A program made the position numbers and the translations under genes. The notes beneath the pieces were generated by a model. That model saw only the letters and a list, made by a program, of their open reading frames with translations, had not been told where the DNA came from and ran no database searches. Shown here piece after piece: positions 51,517 through 60,480 of a stretch of 64,000 bases of DNA. How positions within the stretch are numbered: the first letter of the stretch is position 1; each line of letters begins with the position of its first letter. This DNA is from Massilia kyonggiensis. Its GTDB lineage: Bacteria; Pseudomonadota; Gammaproteobacteria; Burkholderiales; Burkholderiaceae_D. The stretch is taken from NCBI RefSeq assembly GCF_024756235.1, contig NZ_JANUGY010000012.1, forward strand, positions 87,552 to 151,551, in the 5' to 3' direction.

Positions 51517-53157
51517 TTAAAACCGGGTAAAGTCCGTTTCGTCCACCGGATCGGCGGCGAAGGCGAGTGCGCCATGTCCCGTCACCTTCGCGCCGTGCTT
51601 CGCCGCGAGGACAGGCCGGCCCTGGCGCCGGGGGGCGGCGACCGGGCCCGGGCCGGGCACGTTCGCCAGTTTGAAGAACGCCATGGCCTGCTGCAGCTGC
51701 TCGGCCTGGGAACTCATTTCCTCGGCCGTCGCCGCCAGTTCTTCGGAGCTGGACGCGTTCTGCTGCGTCGTCTGGCTCATCTGGCCGACGGCCGCGTTGA
51801 TCTGGCCGACGCCGGCCGATTGCTCTTCCGACGCGGCCGTGATTTCCTGCACGAGGTCGGACGTCTTGCGGATGTTCGGCACCATGCGGTCGAGCAGGTT
51901 GCCGGCGCGTTCCGCCAGTTCCACGCTGTTCGTCGCCACTTCGCCGATTTCCTGGGCCGCGACCTGGCTGCGTTCGGCCAGCTTGCGCACCTCGGCGGCG
52001 ACGACGGCGAAACCCTTGCCGTGTTCGCCGGCGCGGGCCGCCTCGATGGCGGCGTTCAGCGCCAGCAGGTTGGTCTGGTAGGCGATGTCGTCGATGATGC
52101 CGATCTGCTTCGCGATGCGCTGCATCGCGGCGACCGTGGCCTTCACGGCTTCACCGCCTTCCGCCGCTTCGCGCGCGGCCTGCGCGGCCATGCCGTCCGT
52201 GACGCGGGCATTCTCCGTGTTCTGCGCGATCGACGCCGTCATCTGTTCCAGCGACGCGCTCGTCTCTTCGACGCCGGCCGCCTGCTCCGATGCGGCCTGC
52301 GACAGCGCCTGCGCCGTGGCGCTGACTTCTTCCGATGCCGATGCGAGCGACTGCGCGCCGCCGTTCACGTCGCCGACGACCTGCGTCAGCTTCGCGATCA
52401 TGTTCTTCATCGCGGCCAGCAGCTGGCCCGCCTCGTCGCGGGAATGGCTCTCGATGTGCACCGTGAGGTCGCCGGCCGCCAGGCGGTCGGCCGCATCGAC
52501 GGCGACGCGCAACGGGCGGGTGACGGACAGCGTGATCAACGCGGCCACGCACAGCGCGAGCAGGGCGGCGCCGGCCGTGATCGCGATCACGAGCCGGTGC
52601 GTCTCCTCGTACATGCTGCGGGCTTCGTCGGCCTTGTGCTGCATCTTCTCCGACTGGTGCTTCGCCAGTTCGCCGATGGCATCGATCAGCTCGCGGTTGA
52701 GCGGCATGTAGTCCTTGCTGACGTATTCCGCCGCATGCTGGCGGTCGCTGCGCACCAGGCCATAGAACTGTGCATAGGTGGGCTCCAGGGCCGCGTGCCT
52801 GTCGGTGATCTGCTTGAGCATCTTCTTGCCCGTTTCGCTGGCGACGAGCTTCGTCAGCTCGGCGATGCGCGCGTTCGTGTCGGCGCGCAGCTGTTCGATC
52901 AGCTTGCGATAGCGTTCGTTCTGGGCCTCGTCGGCCGTCAGCAGCATGCCGCGCATCTGGCGCGGGAGGTCGACGCTGTCGCGGATCAGGTCTTTCGCGA
53001 TCACGACTTTCGGATACGCGTCCGCCGTGATGTAGGCGGTGGCCTCGTTCATCGCGGCCATGCGGTTCAGGGCCAGCAGCGCGACCGCCACCAGCAATGC
53101 CAGCACCGCACCGAAGCCGAGGCCCAGCCGGATACCGATTTTCAGATTCTTGAGCAC
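51517..53157 (-). CDS. Methyl-accepting chemotaxis protein with four-helix-bundle sensor (receptor 2)
   Basis: The 546-residue receptor has membrane helices at ~11-30 and ~190-213 flanking a 4HB-type sensor (with SVDLPRQMRGMLLTADE), then HAMP and a signalling domain with the tip IDDIAYQTNLLALNAAIEAA. The C-terminal linker ends DFTRF, a probable CheR/CheB docking pentapeptide. It is about 94 residues shorter than receptor 1, mostly between HAMP and the methylation helices. It lies between cheA and receptor 1, 12 bases from the latter. Confidence 0.93.
   Translation of the reverse strand: MLKNLKIGIRLGLGFGAVLALLVAVALLALNRMAAMNEATAYITADAYPKVVIAKDLIRDSVDLPRQMRGMLLTADEAQNERYRKLIEQLRADTNARIAELTKLVASETGKKMLKQITDRHAALEPTYAQFYGLVRSDRQHAAEYVSKDYMPLNRELIDAIGELAKHQSEKMQHKADEARSMYEETHRLVIAITAGAALLALCVAALITLSVTRPLRVAVDAADRLAAGDLTVHIESHSRDEAGQLLAAMKNMIAKLTQVVGDVNGGAQSLASASEEVSATAQALSQAASEQAAGVEETSASLEQMTASIAQNTENARVTDGMAAQAAREAAEGGEAVKATVAAMQRIAKQIGIIDDIAYQTNLLALNAAIEAARAGEHGKGFAVVAAEVRKLAERSQVAAQEIGEVATNSVELAERAGNLLDRMVPNIRKTSDLVQEITAASEEQSAGVGQINAAVGQMSQTTQQNASSSEELAATAEEMSSQAEQLQQAMAFFKLANVPGPGPVAAPRRQGRPVLAAKHGAKVTGHGALAFAADPVDETDFTRF
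51673..52106. repeat. Direct repeat copy B: shared receptor signalling-domain DNA
   Basis: This is the partner of 49717-50150. It encodes the signalling tip and the C-terminal helix of receptor 2. Similarity drops outside these bounds, in the HAMP and sensor parts. Recombination between the copies would delete cheW-proximal receptor sequence and leave one chimeric receptor. Confidence 0.8.
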
Positions 53158-53183
53158 GATTGGCTCTCCACTTCAGTTGAATA

Positions 53184-55310
53184 TCAGGCCGCCGCGGCCT
53201 GGCTTTCGGTTTCGACGCCGGACAGCAGGGCCGCCATGTCGAGGATCAGGGCAACGTCGCCGTTGCCGAGGATCGAGGAACCGGACAGGAAGCGCGCGCC
53301 GGCGAACACCTTGCCCAGCGGCTTGATCACGGTCTGGAATTCGCCCAGCAGGCTGTCGACGACGAGGCCCGCCTTGCGGCCGCCGTAGCGCACGACGACG
53401 ATGCTGCGGCGCCTTGCCGGCATGCCGTCGATGCCGAAGCGTTCCCTCAGGCGTACGAAGGGAAGCGGCTGGCCGCGCAGGTCGACCCAGTCGCAGCCCG
53501 GCTGCTCGACGAACTCGATGCATTCCTCGACCATGTCCATCGGGATCACGAACACGGACTTGCCGATGCCGACCTGGAAGCCGTTGATGATCGCCAGCGT
53601 CAGGGGCAGGCGCACGGTGACGGTGGTGCCTTGGCCCTCGGTGCTGGCGATGTCCACGCTGCCGCGCAGCGCGACGATGTTGCGCTTGACGACGTCCATC
53701 CCGACGCCGCGGCCGGACAGGTTCGTCACCTGTTCCGCCGTCGAGAAGCCCGGTTCGAAGATCAGGTTGAAGATTTCCTTGTCCGTGAGCGTGCGGCCCG
53801 GCTCGACGAGGCCGCGCTCGACGGCCTTGGCGAGGATGCGGTCCCGTTTCAGGCCGCCGCCGTCGTCCGACACTTCGATCACGATGCTGCCCGAGTCGTG
53901 GTAGGCGTTCAACGCGACGGTGCCCTGCACGGGCTTGCCGCGCGCGGCGCGCACGTCGGCCGGCTCGATGCCGTGGTCCATCGCATTGCGCACGAGGTGC
54001 GTGAGCGGGTCGCCGATCTTTTCGACGACCGTCTTGTCCAGCTCCGCGTCCTCGCCGCTGACCTCCAGGCGGATGTCCTTGCCGAGTTCGCGCGCCACGT
54101 CGTGCACGACACGCTGGAACCGGTTGAACGTGGCGCCGATCTTGACCATGCGCAGCTGCAGCGCGCTGTCGCGCACTTCTTCCACGAGGCTGGACAGCGT
54201 CGACGTGCACTCCAGCAGTTCCGGGATCTGCGTGCGGCGCGCGACGAGATTGGCGCCCGCGCCCGCGATGATCAGTTCGCCCACGAGGTTGATGAGGCGG
54301 TCCAGCTTGTCCGCGTCCACGCGCACGGAACGGCTTTCCTGCTGCTGGCGCGGCGCTTCCGGCGCCTGGCGCTGTTTTGCCAGGGCCGCCTCGACGACGG
54401 GGGCGCGCACGGCGCCCTGTTCGACGAGGATCGCGCCGATCGGCTGCGCCGGCGCGCTGCTCGCGGCCTGCGCGGCGAGGGCCTGTTCCAGCTCGTGCGC
54501 CGTGACGCTGCCGCAACGCACGAGCATCTGGCCCAGGCGTTCGCGCTGTGCCGGCGCCTCGTCCAGCCAGGCGAGGTATTCGGCGATGCGGTTCTCCGGC
54601 GGCAGGATGCGGATCGCGCAGTCGTCGCGCACGAAGTCGAACACGCCGTCGATCGTCGCCTTGTCGGCCGCACTGTCGAAGCCGATCTCGAAGCCGAGGT
54701 AGCACGACTCCGGGTCGAAGTCGTCGAGGGCCGGCAGCTCGTCGGCGATCGTCGCGATGCCGGTGATGGTGCCCAACTGGCCCAGGTAGCGGATGAACGA
54801 CAGCGGGTCCATGCCGTTGCGCAGCACGTCGCGGCCGAAGCGCAGCGAGATGTGCCAGTGGCCGGCCGCGTCGTCGGTGGCATGGGATGCCGTGGCGGCG
54901 GCAGGCGCCGGTGCGGCGCCGCCGTCCAGGTAGGCTTGCAGCTGCGCGATGAGCGGCGCGCCCGCCGCGGCGAGGCCGGCGTCGTCCAGCGTGCCGCTTT
55001 CCACCGCGTCGACGAGCGCGCCGATGTGGTCGCGGCACCCGAGCAGCAGCGCCACCAGTTCGTCGCCGACGGGGATGGCGCCGTCGCGCACCTTGTCCAG
55101 GACGCTCTCGGCCACGTGCGTGAATTCGACGACGGGGTCGAGCCCGAACATGCCGGCCGATCCCTTGATCGTGTGCGCCGCGCGGAAGATCGCGTTGACG
55201 GCATCGAGGCCGTCGCGCGTGACCGCGAGCAGGGCGGACTCCATCTGCTCCAGCAGTTCGCGGCTTTCGGCGATGAAGGTGTGGGTCACCTGGTCGATGT
55301 CGATGCTCAT
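53184..55310 (-). CDS. cheA: CheA, chemotaxis histidine kinase
   Basis: The 708-residue kinase has an HPt domain with H46 (RAAHTIKGSAGMFGLD) and a long variable region (~130-330) in place of a typical P2 domain. A dimerisation segment from ~330 (DKLDRLINLVGELIIAGA), the kinase core with HLVRNAMDHGIE and LSGRGVGMDVVKRNI, and a C-terminal CheW-like domain follow. It phosphorylates CheY and CheB. The region ~245-310 contains a short repeat-like helical segment (RCGSVTAHELEQALAAQ, then VEQGAVRAPVVEAALAKQ). Its ATG overlaps the STAS gene stop by four bases. Confidence 0.95.
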   Translation of the reverse strand: MSIDIDQVTHTFIAESRELLEQMESALLAVTRDGLDAVNAIFRAAHTIKGSAGMFGLDPVVEFTHVAESVLDKVRDGAIPVGDELVALLLGCRDHIGALVDAVESGTLDDAGLAAAGAPLIAQLQAYLDGGAAPAPAAATASHATDDAAGHWHISLRFGRDVLRNGMDPLSFIRYLGQLGTITGIATIADELPALDDFDPESCYLGFEIGFDSAADKATIDGVFDFVRDDCAIRILPPENRIAEYLAWLDEAPAQRERLGQMLVRCGSVTAHELEQALAAQAASSAPAQPIGAILVEQGAVRAPVVEAALAKQRQAPEAPRQQQESRSVRVDADKLDRLINLVGELIIAGAGANLVARRTQIPELLECTSTLSSLVEEVRDSALQLRMVKIGATFNRFQRVVHDVARELGKDIRLEVSGEDAELDKTVVEKIGDPLTHLVRNAMDHGIEPADVRAARGKPVQGTVALNAYHDSGSIVIEVSDDGGGLKRDRILAKAVERGLVEPGRTLTDKEIFNLIFEPGFSTAEQVTNLSGRGVGMDVVKRNIVALRGSVDIASTEGQGTTVTVRLPLTLAIINGFQVGIGKSVFVIPMDMVEECIEFVEQPGCDWVDLRGQPLPFVRLRERFGIDGMPARRRSIVVVRYGGRKAGLVVDSLLGEFQTVIKPLGKVFAGARFLSGSSILGNGDVALILDMAALLSGVETESQAAAA

Positions 55311-55609
55311 GCCGGTTCTCCTTCCGCGGTCATGCCGAGCAGCGCGAACGCGTCGCGCACGGCGGGGCTGGCGCCCTGCAGCACGAGCGCCTTGCCGAGA
55401 CGCTGCGCTTCACGCCGTGCCACGAGCAGCAGCTGCATGCCGGCGCAGTCGAATTCCGTCACCTCGGACAGGTCGAGGGCAGGCGCATCGTGCGTGCGCA
55501 CGGCGTCCAGCAGCACGGGATGCAGCTCCGCCGCGCGGTAGATCGTCATCTCGCCTTCGACCGCCAGGCATGCGGCGGCCCCTTGGCACGTTTCGCCAAT
55601 ACTCATCAT
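55307..55609 (-). CDS. STAS-domain protein in the chemotaxis operon
   Basis: The 100-residue protein is a single STAS domain: CLAVEGEMTIYRAAELHPVLLD, LDLSEVTEFDCAGMQLLLVARR, and LVLQGASPAVRDAFALLG. The usual phospho-acceptor Ser/Thr of anti-anti-sigma factors is replaced by Cys-Ala in FDCAGM. Similar small STAS proteins occur next to cheA in other proteobacteria, often with unknown role. Two adjacent ATGs lie at 55609 and 55606. It is coupled to cheA by a four-base overlap. Confidence 0.88.
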   Translation of the reverse strand: MMSIGETCQGAAACLAVEGEMTIYRAAELHPVLLDAVRTHDAPALDLSEVTEFDCAGMQLLLVARREAQRLGKALVLQGASPAVRDAFALLGMTAEGEPA

Positions 55610-55646
55610 TGCTCCGGAATGTGCCGGCTCGCGCCGGCGCGAAGAT

Positions 55647-56015
55647 TCAGCCGAGGGTCAGCTTCTGCACGGCGGCCACGAGGGCTTCCGGCTTGAACGG
55701 CTTGACCATCCACGCGCGCGCGCCGGCGGCCTTACCCTGTTCCTTCTTGTCTTCCTGCGACTCGGTGGTCAGCATCAGGACCGGCGTGAACTTGTAGGCG
55801 GGGCGGGTCTTCAGCTCGCGCACGAACGAGATGCCGTCCATGTTGGGCATGTTGACGTCGCTGATGATCAGGTTGACCTTCTGGCCGGTCAGCTTGGCCA
55901 AGGCGTCCTTGCCGTCGACGCCTTCGATGACGTCATAACCGGCCTGCTTCAGTGCGATGCCGACGACCTGGCGGATCGAGATCGAGTCGTCCACCACCAT
56001 GATGGTTTTTGCCAT
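55647..56015 (-). CDS. cheY: CheY-like response regulator
   Basis: The 122-residue product is a stand-alone receiver domain: acidic pair in MVVDDSISIRQ, D53 phospho-acceptor in LIISDVNMPNMDG, Thr in LMLTTESQ and Lys in MVKPFKP. It lacks an output domain, so it signals by binding, either to a flagellar switch or to another target. It lies 14 bases after the receptor-like gene that carries a CheZ-type signature, its possible phosphatase. Confidence 0.93.
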   Translation of the reverse strand: MAKTIMVVDDSISIRQVVGIALKQAGYDVIEGVDGKDALAKLTGQKVNLIISDVNMPNMDGISFVRELKTRPAYKFTPVLMLTTESQEDKKEQGKAAGARAWMVKPFKPEALVAAVQKLTLG

Positions 56016-56029
56016 GTGTAACTCCTGGA

Positions 56030-57136
56030 CTAGAAAAATGTGATTTCTTCGGCCTGCTGCGCCGCGGGTTTCGTGACACTCTTGTGGAGCGTGCGTTCCT
56101 CGGCCATCGCGTAGGTGCTTTCGAGTTCGGCCAGGAGGCTGCGGGCATCGAGGCCGCCGTCTTGCGGTTGCTCGTCCAGCCAGGAGGGCAGGCGGGCGAT
56201 GTTGTCGCTGACGTGCGACAGGATCTGGCTGACACGGTCCTGGAACTGCAGCTGCACGATCGCGTCGCCGACTTCGGTCTGGATGCCGGCGCTTTCTCGC
56301 TGCAGCAGGTCGGAGGACGCGACGAGGGCATCGGTGACGCCGCGCAGGGAGCCGAGCACGTTGCCGATCATCTGTTCCGACGCCTGCACGGCGCGCGTTT
56401 CCTCGCGCATGGAGTCTCCCGCCGCGCGGCACGTGACGTCGATCGCGGCGCTGATGCGGCCGACCTGTTCGGCGATGTGCTTGCCCGCGTCGGCCGACCG
56501 GTTCGACAACATGCGCACCTCGTTCGCGACGACCGCGAAGCCGCGCCCCGCCTCGCCGGCGCGCGCCGCCTCGATGGCCGCGTTCAGCGCCAGCAGGTTC
56601 GTCTGCCACGCGATGCTGGCGACGTCCGCCGCCATTTTCTGCAGGGTCGCAGTGACCTCCTGCAGGCCTTCGATCTTTTGCAGCATCTGCTGCTTGCTGG
56701 CGGCGGCGCCGGCCAGCATGTCCAGCAGCGAGCGCAATTCCTTTTCGCTGGCCGCGAACGCGTCGACGATGTTGTCGCCGTTGCGCGCGGTGCCCGACGC
56801 GTCCAGTGCCTGGCCCAGGCGGGTGACGATGCCGGAGAAGCGCTCGACGAGCGCCACGACGGCGGTCTCCATCTGGTCGCGCGATGCGTCGATGTGGGAC
56901 GTCCACACGTCGGCCACTTCGGCGCCGAAAACGCGGCGGCTTGCGAGATCGTCACCGGCGGATTGGTCTGCCTGCGGCGCGGGGACGCGCAATGCGGCGA
57001 ATGCGCCGCCGGCGAGGAGCAGGGCGGCGAACAGCCAGCCATGCCACTGCCAGCCGGCGAGCGGGACGATGACGCAGGCCGCGGCCGCGGCCACGATCAG
57101 CGTAGAAGGGGTTTGCAGGGGACGTAGTCGCGGCAC
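56030..57136 (-). CDS. Sensorless receptor-like protein with CheZ-type FQDxxxQ motif
   Basis: This 368-residue protein has two adjacent membrane helices (~12-28 and 33-49) with almost no periplasmic loop and no HAMP. A short receptor signalling domain follows with the tip ASIAWQTNLLALNAAIEAARAG... at ~173-192 onward. The C-terminal helical part contains LQFQDRVSQIL, where D300 and Q304 match the FQDxxxQ active-site pattern of the CheY phosphatase CheZ. It ends EEITFF. It is the first gene of the operon, next to cheY, and no separate cheZ is present. The phosphatase role is inference. Confidence 0.8.
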   Translation of the reverse strand: MPRLRPLQTPSTLIVAAAAACVIVPLAGWQWHGWLFAALLLAGGAFAALRVPAPQADQSAGDDLASRRVFGAEVADVWTSHIDASRDQMETAVVALVERFSGIVTRLGQALDASGTARNGDNIVDAFAASEKELRSLLDMLAGAAASKQQMLQKIEGLQEVTATLQKMAADVASIAWQTNLLALNAAIEAARAGEAGRGFAVVANEVRMLSNRSADAGKHIAEQVGRISAAIDVTCRAAGDSMREETRAVQASEQMIGNVLGSLRGVTDALVASSDLLQRESAGIQTEVGDAIVQLQFQDRVSQILSHVSDNIARLPSWLDEQPQDGGLDARSLLAELESTYAMAEERTLHKSVTKPAAQQAEEITFF

Positions 57137-57491
57137 GCGGCGCTCCGTTATCGGTATGTCAGGGGGTTCGTATGTTCGGTTTTGCCGACCACACGGGAGC
57201 TGATCATGTCAGAACATATTGCCGCAGCGCAAGCTTTTGCTGTGTAAAATGTGTCGCGGAGGTCGCGAATACAACACATCGTTAGATGAACACTAACATA
57301 TTGTAGCAAAAGAGATTTTTTGCCAAGAGGCCGGATGCGGCGGGTCGATGACACGCCGCGATTCACATTATTGTCGTTCGAATATTTTACAAAACCCTGC
57401 CTCGCCGCGATGTCCTGCCTTCGGATTGACCGAAGCCTGGCGACGGAATTGCCGGATTGCGGAACACCGCTTCGCCGACTACCATCGTGAC
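57137..57491. promoter_or_regulatory. Control region between the chemotaxis operon and the TauE-like gene
   Basis: This 355-base gap holds the promoters of two divergent units. AACATATTG occurs twice in the same direction (57213-57221 and 57295-57303). TTATCGG at 57147 resembles a flagellar sigma-28 -10 box on the minus strand but has no partner -35 and is too close to the start codon. No hairpin or small gene is evident. Confidence 0.4.
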
Positions 57492-58244
57492 ATGAACACA
57501 ATGATTCCCACGTTTGCGGCGGGCATGGTGGCGGGTGCGATGAATGCGCTGGCGGGCGGCGGTTCGTTCGTCAGCCTGCCGGCGCTGATCGCGGCAGGTG
57601 TGCCTCCGGTGCAGGCGAATACGTCGAGCACGGTCGCATTGTTCCCGGGCGGACTGGCCAGCGCCTGGGCCTACCGCGACGGCCTGGGGCCGGTGGGCAC
57701 CGTGCCGTTGCGTGCGCTGCTGGCCGCGACCCTGTGCGGCGGCCTGGCCGGCGCCGTGCTGTTGCTGCGCACGTCATCCGCCGCGTTCACATTCGTGCTG
57801 CCGTGGCTGTTGCTGGTGGCGACCATCGCGCTCGCGTTCGGACGGCGCATCGGCGACGCCCTGCGCGCGCGCTGGCGTATCCACGCGCGCGCGGTGCTGG
57901 CCGTGCAGTTCGCGCTGGGCGTCTACGGCGGTTATTTCGGCGGGGCGGTGGGGATCATGATGATCGCGATGTGGGGCCTGCTCGACAACCGCGACCTGAA
58001 ACTGTTGAATGCGCCGCGCACCTTGCTGGTCAGCGCGGCGAACACGGTGGCGGTCCTCGCGTTCATCGCGGCCGGCGCGGTGCGCTGGCCGGAAACGCTG
58101 GCGATGCTGGCGGGCGCGGTGCTGGGGGGCTACGGCGGTGCGCGCATCGGACGGCGGGCGCCGCCGGGCGTGATCCGTGCCGTCACGCTATGCGCGACGA
58201 CCGCGATCACGCTCGCCTTTTTCGTGAAAACCTACGTTGTGTGA
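57492..58244 (+). CDS. TauE/SafE-family membrane transporter
   Basis: The 250-residue protein is a TauE/SafE-type permease with about seven membrane helices and the two family repeats, each starting with a Gly-rich turn: AGAMNALAGGGSFVSLPAL near 15-33 and GVYGGYFGGAVGIMMIAMW near 135-155. Members export sulfoacetate, sulfite or organic anions, and the substrate cannot be read from the sequence. The ATG at 57492 is the first with a sensible N-terminus. It converges with ilvD. Confidence 0.88.
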   Translation: MNTMIPTFAAGMVAGAMNALAGGGSFVSLPALIAAGVPPVQANTSSTVALFPGGLASAWAYRDGLGPVGTVPLRALLAATLCGGLAGAVLLLRTSSAAFTFVLPWLLLVATIALAFGRRIGDALRARWRIHARAVLAVQFALGVYGGYFGGAVGIMMIAMWGLLDNRDLKLLNAPRTLLVSAANTVAVLAFIAAGAVRWPETLAMLAGAVLGGYGGARIGRRAPPGVIRAVTLCATTAITLAFFVKTYVV

Positions 58245-58251
58245 GGCCCCC

Positions 58252-58434
58252 ATGCTGCAGGCATTGCTCGCAACCATAGGCGTGCTGGCCATCGCGGCCA
58301 GCATCGCCGCCAAGTTCGTCAGGCTGCCGGTCAGCGCTTCAGCTGCGACAGGTCGCGCACGGCGCCGCGGTCGGCCGACGTGGTCAGCGCCGCGTAGGCA
58401 CGCAGTGCCTGCGACACGGCGCGCTCGCGGTTGA
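58252..58434 (+). pseudogene. Possible 5' remnant of a cation:proton antiporter gene, or chance ORF
   Basis: A start at 58252 opens MLQALLATIGVLAIAASIAA followed by KFVRLPVS, which resembles the first helix of CPA2-type antiporters (hydrophobic helix, then a basic-RLP turn). The resemblance stops at about 58335, where the frame enters the 3' end of ilvD on the opposite strand and becomes Arg-rich. It may be a gene cut when ilvD arrived next to it. It may equally be an unrelated short frame. Confidence 0.2.
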
Positions 58435-60193
58435 CCGGCTGCCATGCGGCGTCGCCGCGTGCTTCCATCGCCGCGCGGCGGTGCGCCATTTCCTCGGCCG
58501 ACACGCGCAGGTTGATGGTGCGGTTCGGGATGTCGATGTCGATCATGTCGCCTTCCTCGACGAGGCCGATCGCACCGCCTTCCGCCGCTTCCGGCGACGC
58601 GTGGCCGATCACGAGGCCCGACGAACCGCCCGAGAAGCGGCCGTCCGTGAACAGCGCGCACGCCTTGCCGAGGCCCTTCGACTTGATGTACGACGTCGGG
58701 TACAGCATCTCCTGCATGCCCGGACCGCCTTTCGGGCCTTCGTAGCGGATGATCACGACGTCGCCTGCGTGCACGGTGTCGCCGAGGATGCCCTCGACGG
58801 CCGCGTCCTGGCTTTCGAACACGCGCGCCTTGCCCGAGAACTTCAGGATGCTTTCGTCGACGCCGGCCGTCTTCACGATGCAGCCCTTTTCCGCGATGTT
58901 CCCGTACAGGACCGCGAGGCCGCCGTCCTGCGAGTACGCGTGCGCGCGGTCGCGGATGCAGCCCTCGGCGCGATCGAGGTCGGCGCTGTCGAAGCGCTCG
59001 GCCTGCGAGAACGCGACCTGGGTCGGCACGCCGCCCGGCGCGGCGCGGAACAGCGTGTGGACCGCCTGGTCGTCGCTGCGCTTGATGTCGTATTTCTCGA
59101 TCGCGTCGCCCAGGGTCGGCGAGTGGACGGTCGGCAGCGACGTGTCCAGCAGGCCGGCGCGCGCCAGTTCGCCGAGGATGGCGACGATGCCGCCGGCACG
59201 GTGCACGTCTTCGATGTGGTACTTGTTCGTCATCGGCGCGACCTTGCACAGGCACGGCACGTTGCGCGAGATGCGGTCGATGTCGGCCATCGTGAATTCC
59301 ACGCCCGCCTCGTGCGCGGCGGCCAGCAGGTGCAGCACGGTGTTGGTCGAGCCGCCCATCGACACGTCCAGCGCCATCGCGTTTTCGAACGCGGTCTTGG
59401 TGGCGATGCTGCGCGGGAGGATCGTATAGTCGTCCTGCTCGTAGTGGCGCTTGGCCAGGTCGACGATCAGGCGGCCGGCGCGCAGGAACAGTTCCTTGCG
59501 GTCGGCGTGCGTGGCGACGATGGTGCCGTTACCCGGCAGCGACAGCCCCAGCGCCTCGGTCAGGCAGTTCATCGAGTTCGCGGTGAACATGCCGGAGCAG
59601 GAACCACAGGTGGGGCAGGCCGAGCGCTCGACTTCGGCCACGTCGGCGTCGGAGATCTTGGAGTCGCCGGCCTGGATCATCGCGTCGACGAGGTCCAGCT
59701 TGATGATCTTCTTGTCGTTGTTGACGACCTTGACCACCTTGCCCGCTTCCATCGGACCGCCCGACACGAACACGGTCGGGATGTTGATGCGCATGGCGGC
59801 CATCAGCATGCCCGGGGTGATCTTGTCGCAGTTCGAGATGCAGACCATCGCGTCGGCGCAGTGCGCGTTGACCATGTACTCGACGGAGTCGGCGATCAGG
59901 TCGCGCGACGGCAGCGAGTACAGCATGCCGCCGTGGCCCATCGCGATGCCGTCGTCGACGGCGATGGTGTTGAATTCCTTGGCGACGCCGCCCGCCGCCT
60001 CGATCTCGCGCGCCACCAGCTGGCCCAGGTCCTTCAGGTGCACGTGGCCCGGCACGAACTGGGTGAACGAGTTGACGACGGCGATGATCGGTTTGTCGAA
60101 GTCGCCGTCCTTCATGCCGGTCGCGCGCCACAGGGCGCGGGCGCCCGCCATGTTGCGGCCCTGGGTGGTGGTGTGGGAACGGTAAGTCGGCAT
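58331..60193 (-). CDS. ilvD: Dihydroxy-acid dehydratase
   Basis: The 620-residue enzyme starts MPTYRSHTTTQGRNMAGARALWRATG and has the IlvD/Edd signatures CDKITPGMLM and SGGSSGLVIGHASPEAAEGG. The Fe-S cysteines are in CISNCDK and in the RSACPTCGSCSGMF segment. The length and the CPTCGSC motif fit the E. coli-type long form. It makes 2-oxo acids for valine, leucine and isoleucine synthesis in the cytoplasm. It is a single gene, divergent from the PQQ dehydrogenase at 60481. Confidence 0.96.
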   Translation of the reverse strand: MPTYRSHTTTQGRNMAGARALWRATGMKDGDFDKPIIAVVNSFTQFVPGHVHLKDLGQLVAREIEAAGGVAKEFNTIAVDDGIAMGHGGMLYSLPSRDLIADSVEYMVNAHCADAMVCISNCDKITPGMLMAAMRINIPTVFVSGGPMEAGKVVKVVNNDKKIIKLDLVDAMIQAGDSKISDADVAEVERSACPTCGSCSGMFTANSMNCLTEALGLSLPGNGTIVATHADRKELFLRAGRLIVDLAKRHYEQDDYTILPRSIATKTAFENAMALDVSMGGSTNTVLHLLAAAHEAGVEFTMADIDRISRNVPCLCKVAPMTNKYHIEDVHRAGGIVAILGELARAGLLDTSLPTVHSPTLGDAIEKYDIKRSDDQAVHTLFRAAPGGVPTQVAFSQAERFDSADLDRAEGCIRDRAHAYSQDGGLAVLYGNIAEKGCIVKTAGVDESILKFSGKARVFESQDAAVEGILGDTVHAGDVVIIRYEGPKGGPGMQEMLYPTSYIKSKGLGKACALFTDGRFSGGSSGLVIGHASPEAAEGGAIGLVEEGDMIDIDIPNRTINLRVSAEEMAHRRAAMEARGDAAWQPVNRERAVSQALRAYAALTTSADRGAVRDLSQLKR

Positions 60194-60270
60194 GGTGTCT
60201 CCTCGGGAAATCGTAAAACCCCAAGAGTGCCGTGGGTATGGCAAGTTGTCCAATATATGATTCGGTGGGC

Positions 60271-60293
60271 TGTGATTCGCATTTCATATCACA
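60271..60293. promoter_or_regulatory. Inverted repeat between ilvD and the membrane PQQ dehydrogenase
   Basis: TGTGAT at 60271-60276 and ATCACA at 60288-60293 form an inverted repeat with 11 bases between; CGCAT/ATGCG (60279-60283, 60293-60297) overlaps it. The spacing is too long for a Crp site (TGTGA-N6-TCACA). It could be an operator for either divergent gene. The rest of 60194-60480 shows no other structure I can support. Confidence 0.35.
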
Positions 60294-60480
60294 TGCGGAG
60301 CAGGGTTTCGAATCGAACGGCCCGCCGTGAACGCGAGTCCTATAATTTCTTCAACTGAATTCACAAACAGCAATTTACGTCTTGTCTGGATGGACCACGG
60401 GTGTGGCCTGGGTGATGGGTTCGCGTCTTCCCGGCTGCGGAGAATGAACCGAGCCGATTCTAGTGGAGGAGCGTACGGGC

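Noticed and set aside
57137..57165. TTATCGG as a sigma-28 promoter for the chemotaxis operon
   Set aside because: No matching -35 at the required spacing, and the predicted start would fall almost on the start codon.
57213..57303. AACATATTG direct repeat as an operator pair
   Set aside because: Short AT-rich words recur easily in this AT-rich gap, and the spacing has no clear meaning.
60271..60293. Crp binding site from TGTGAT...ATCACA
   Set aside because: The arms are 11 bases apart with an N13 gap between TGTGA and TCACA, not N6; kept only as an unassigned inverted repeat.
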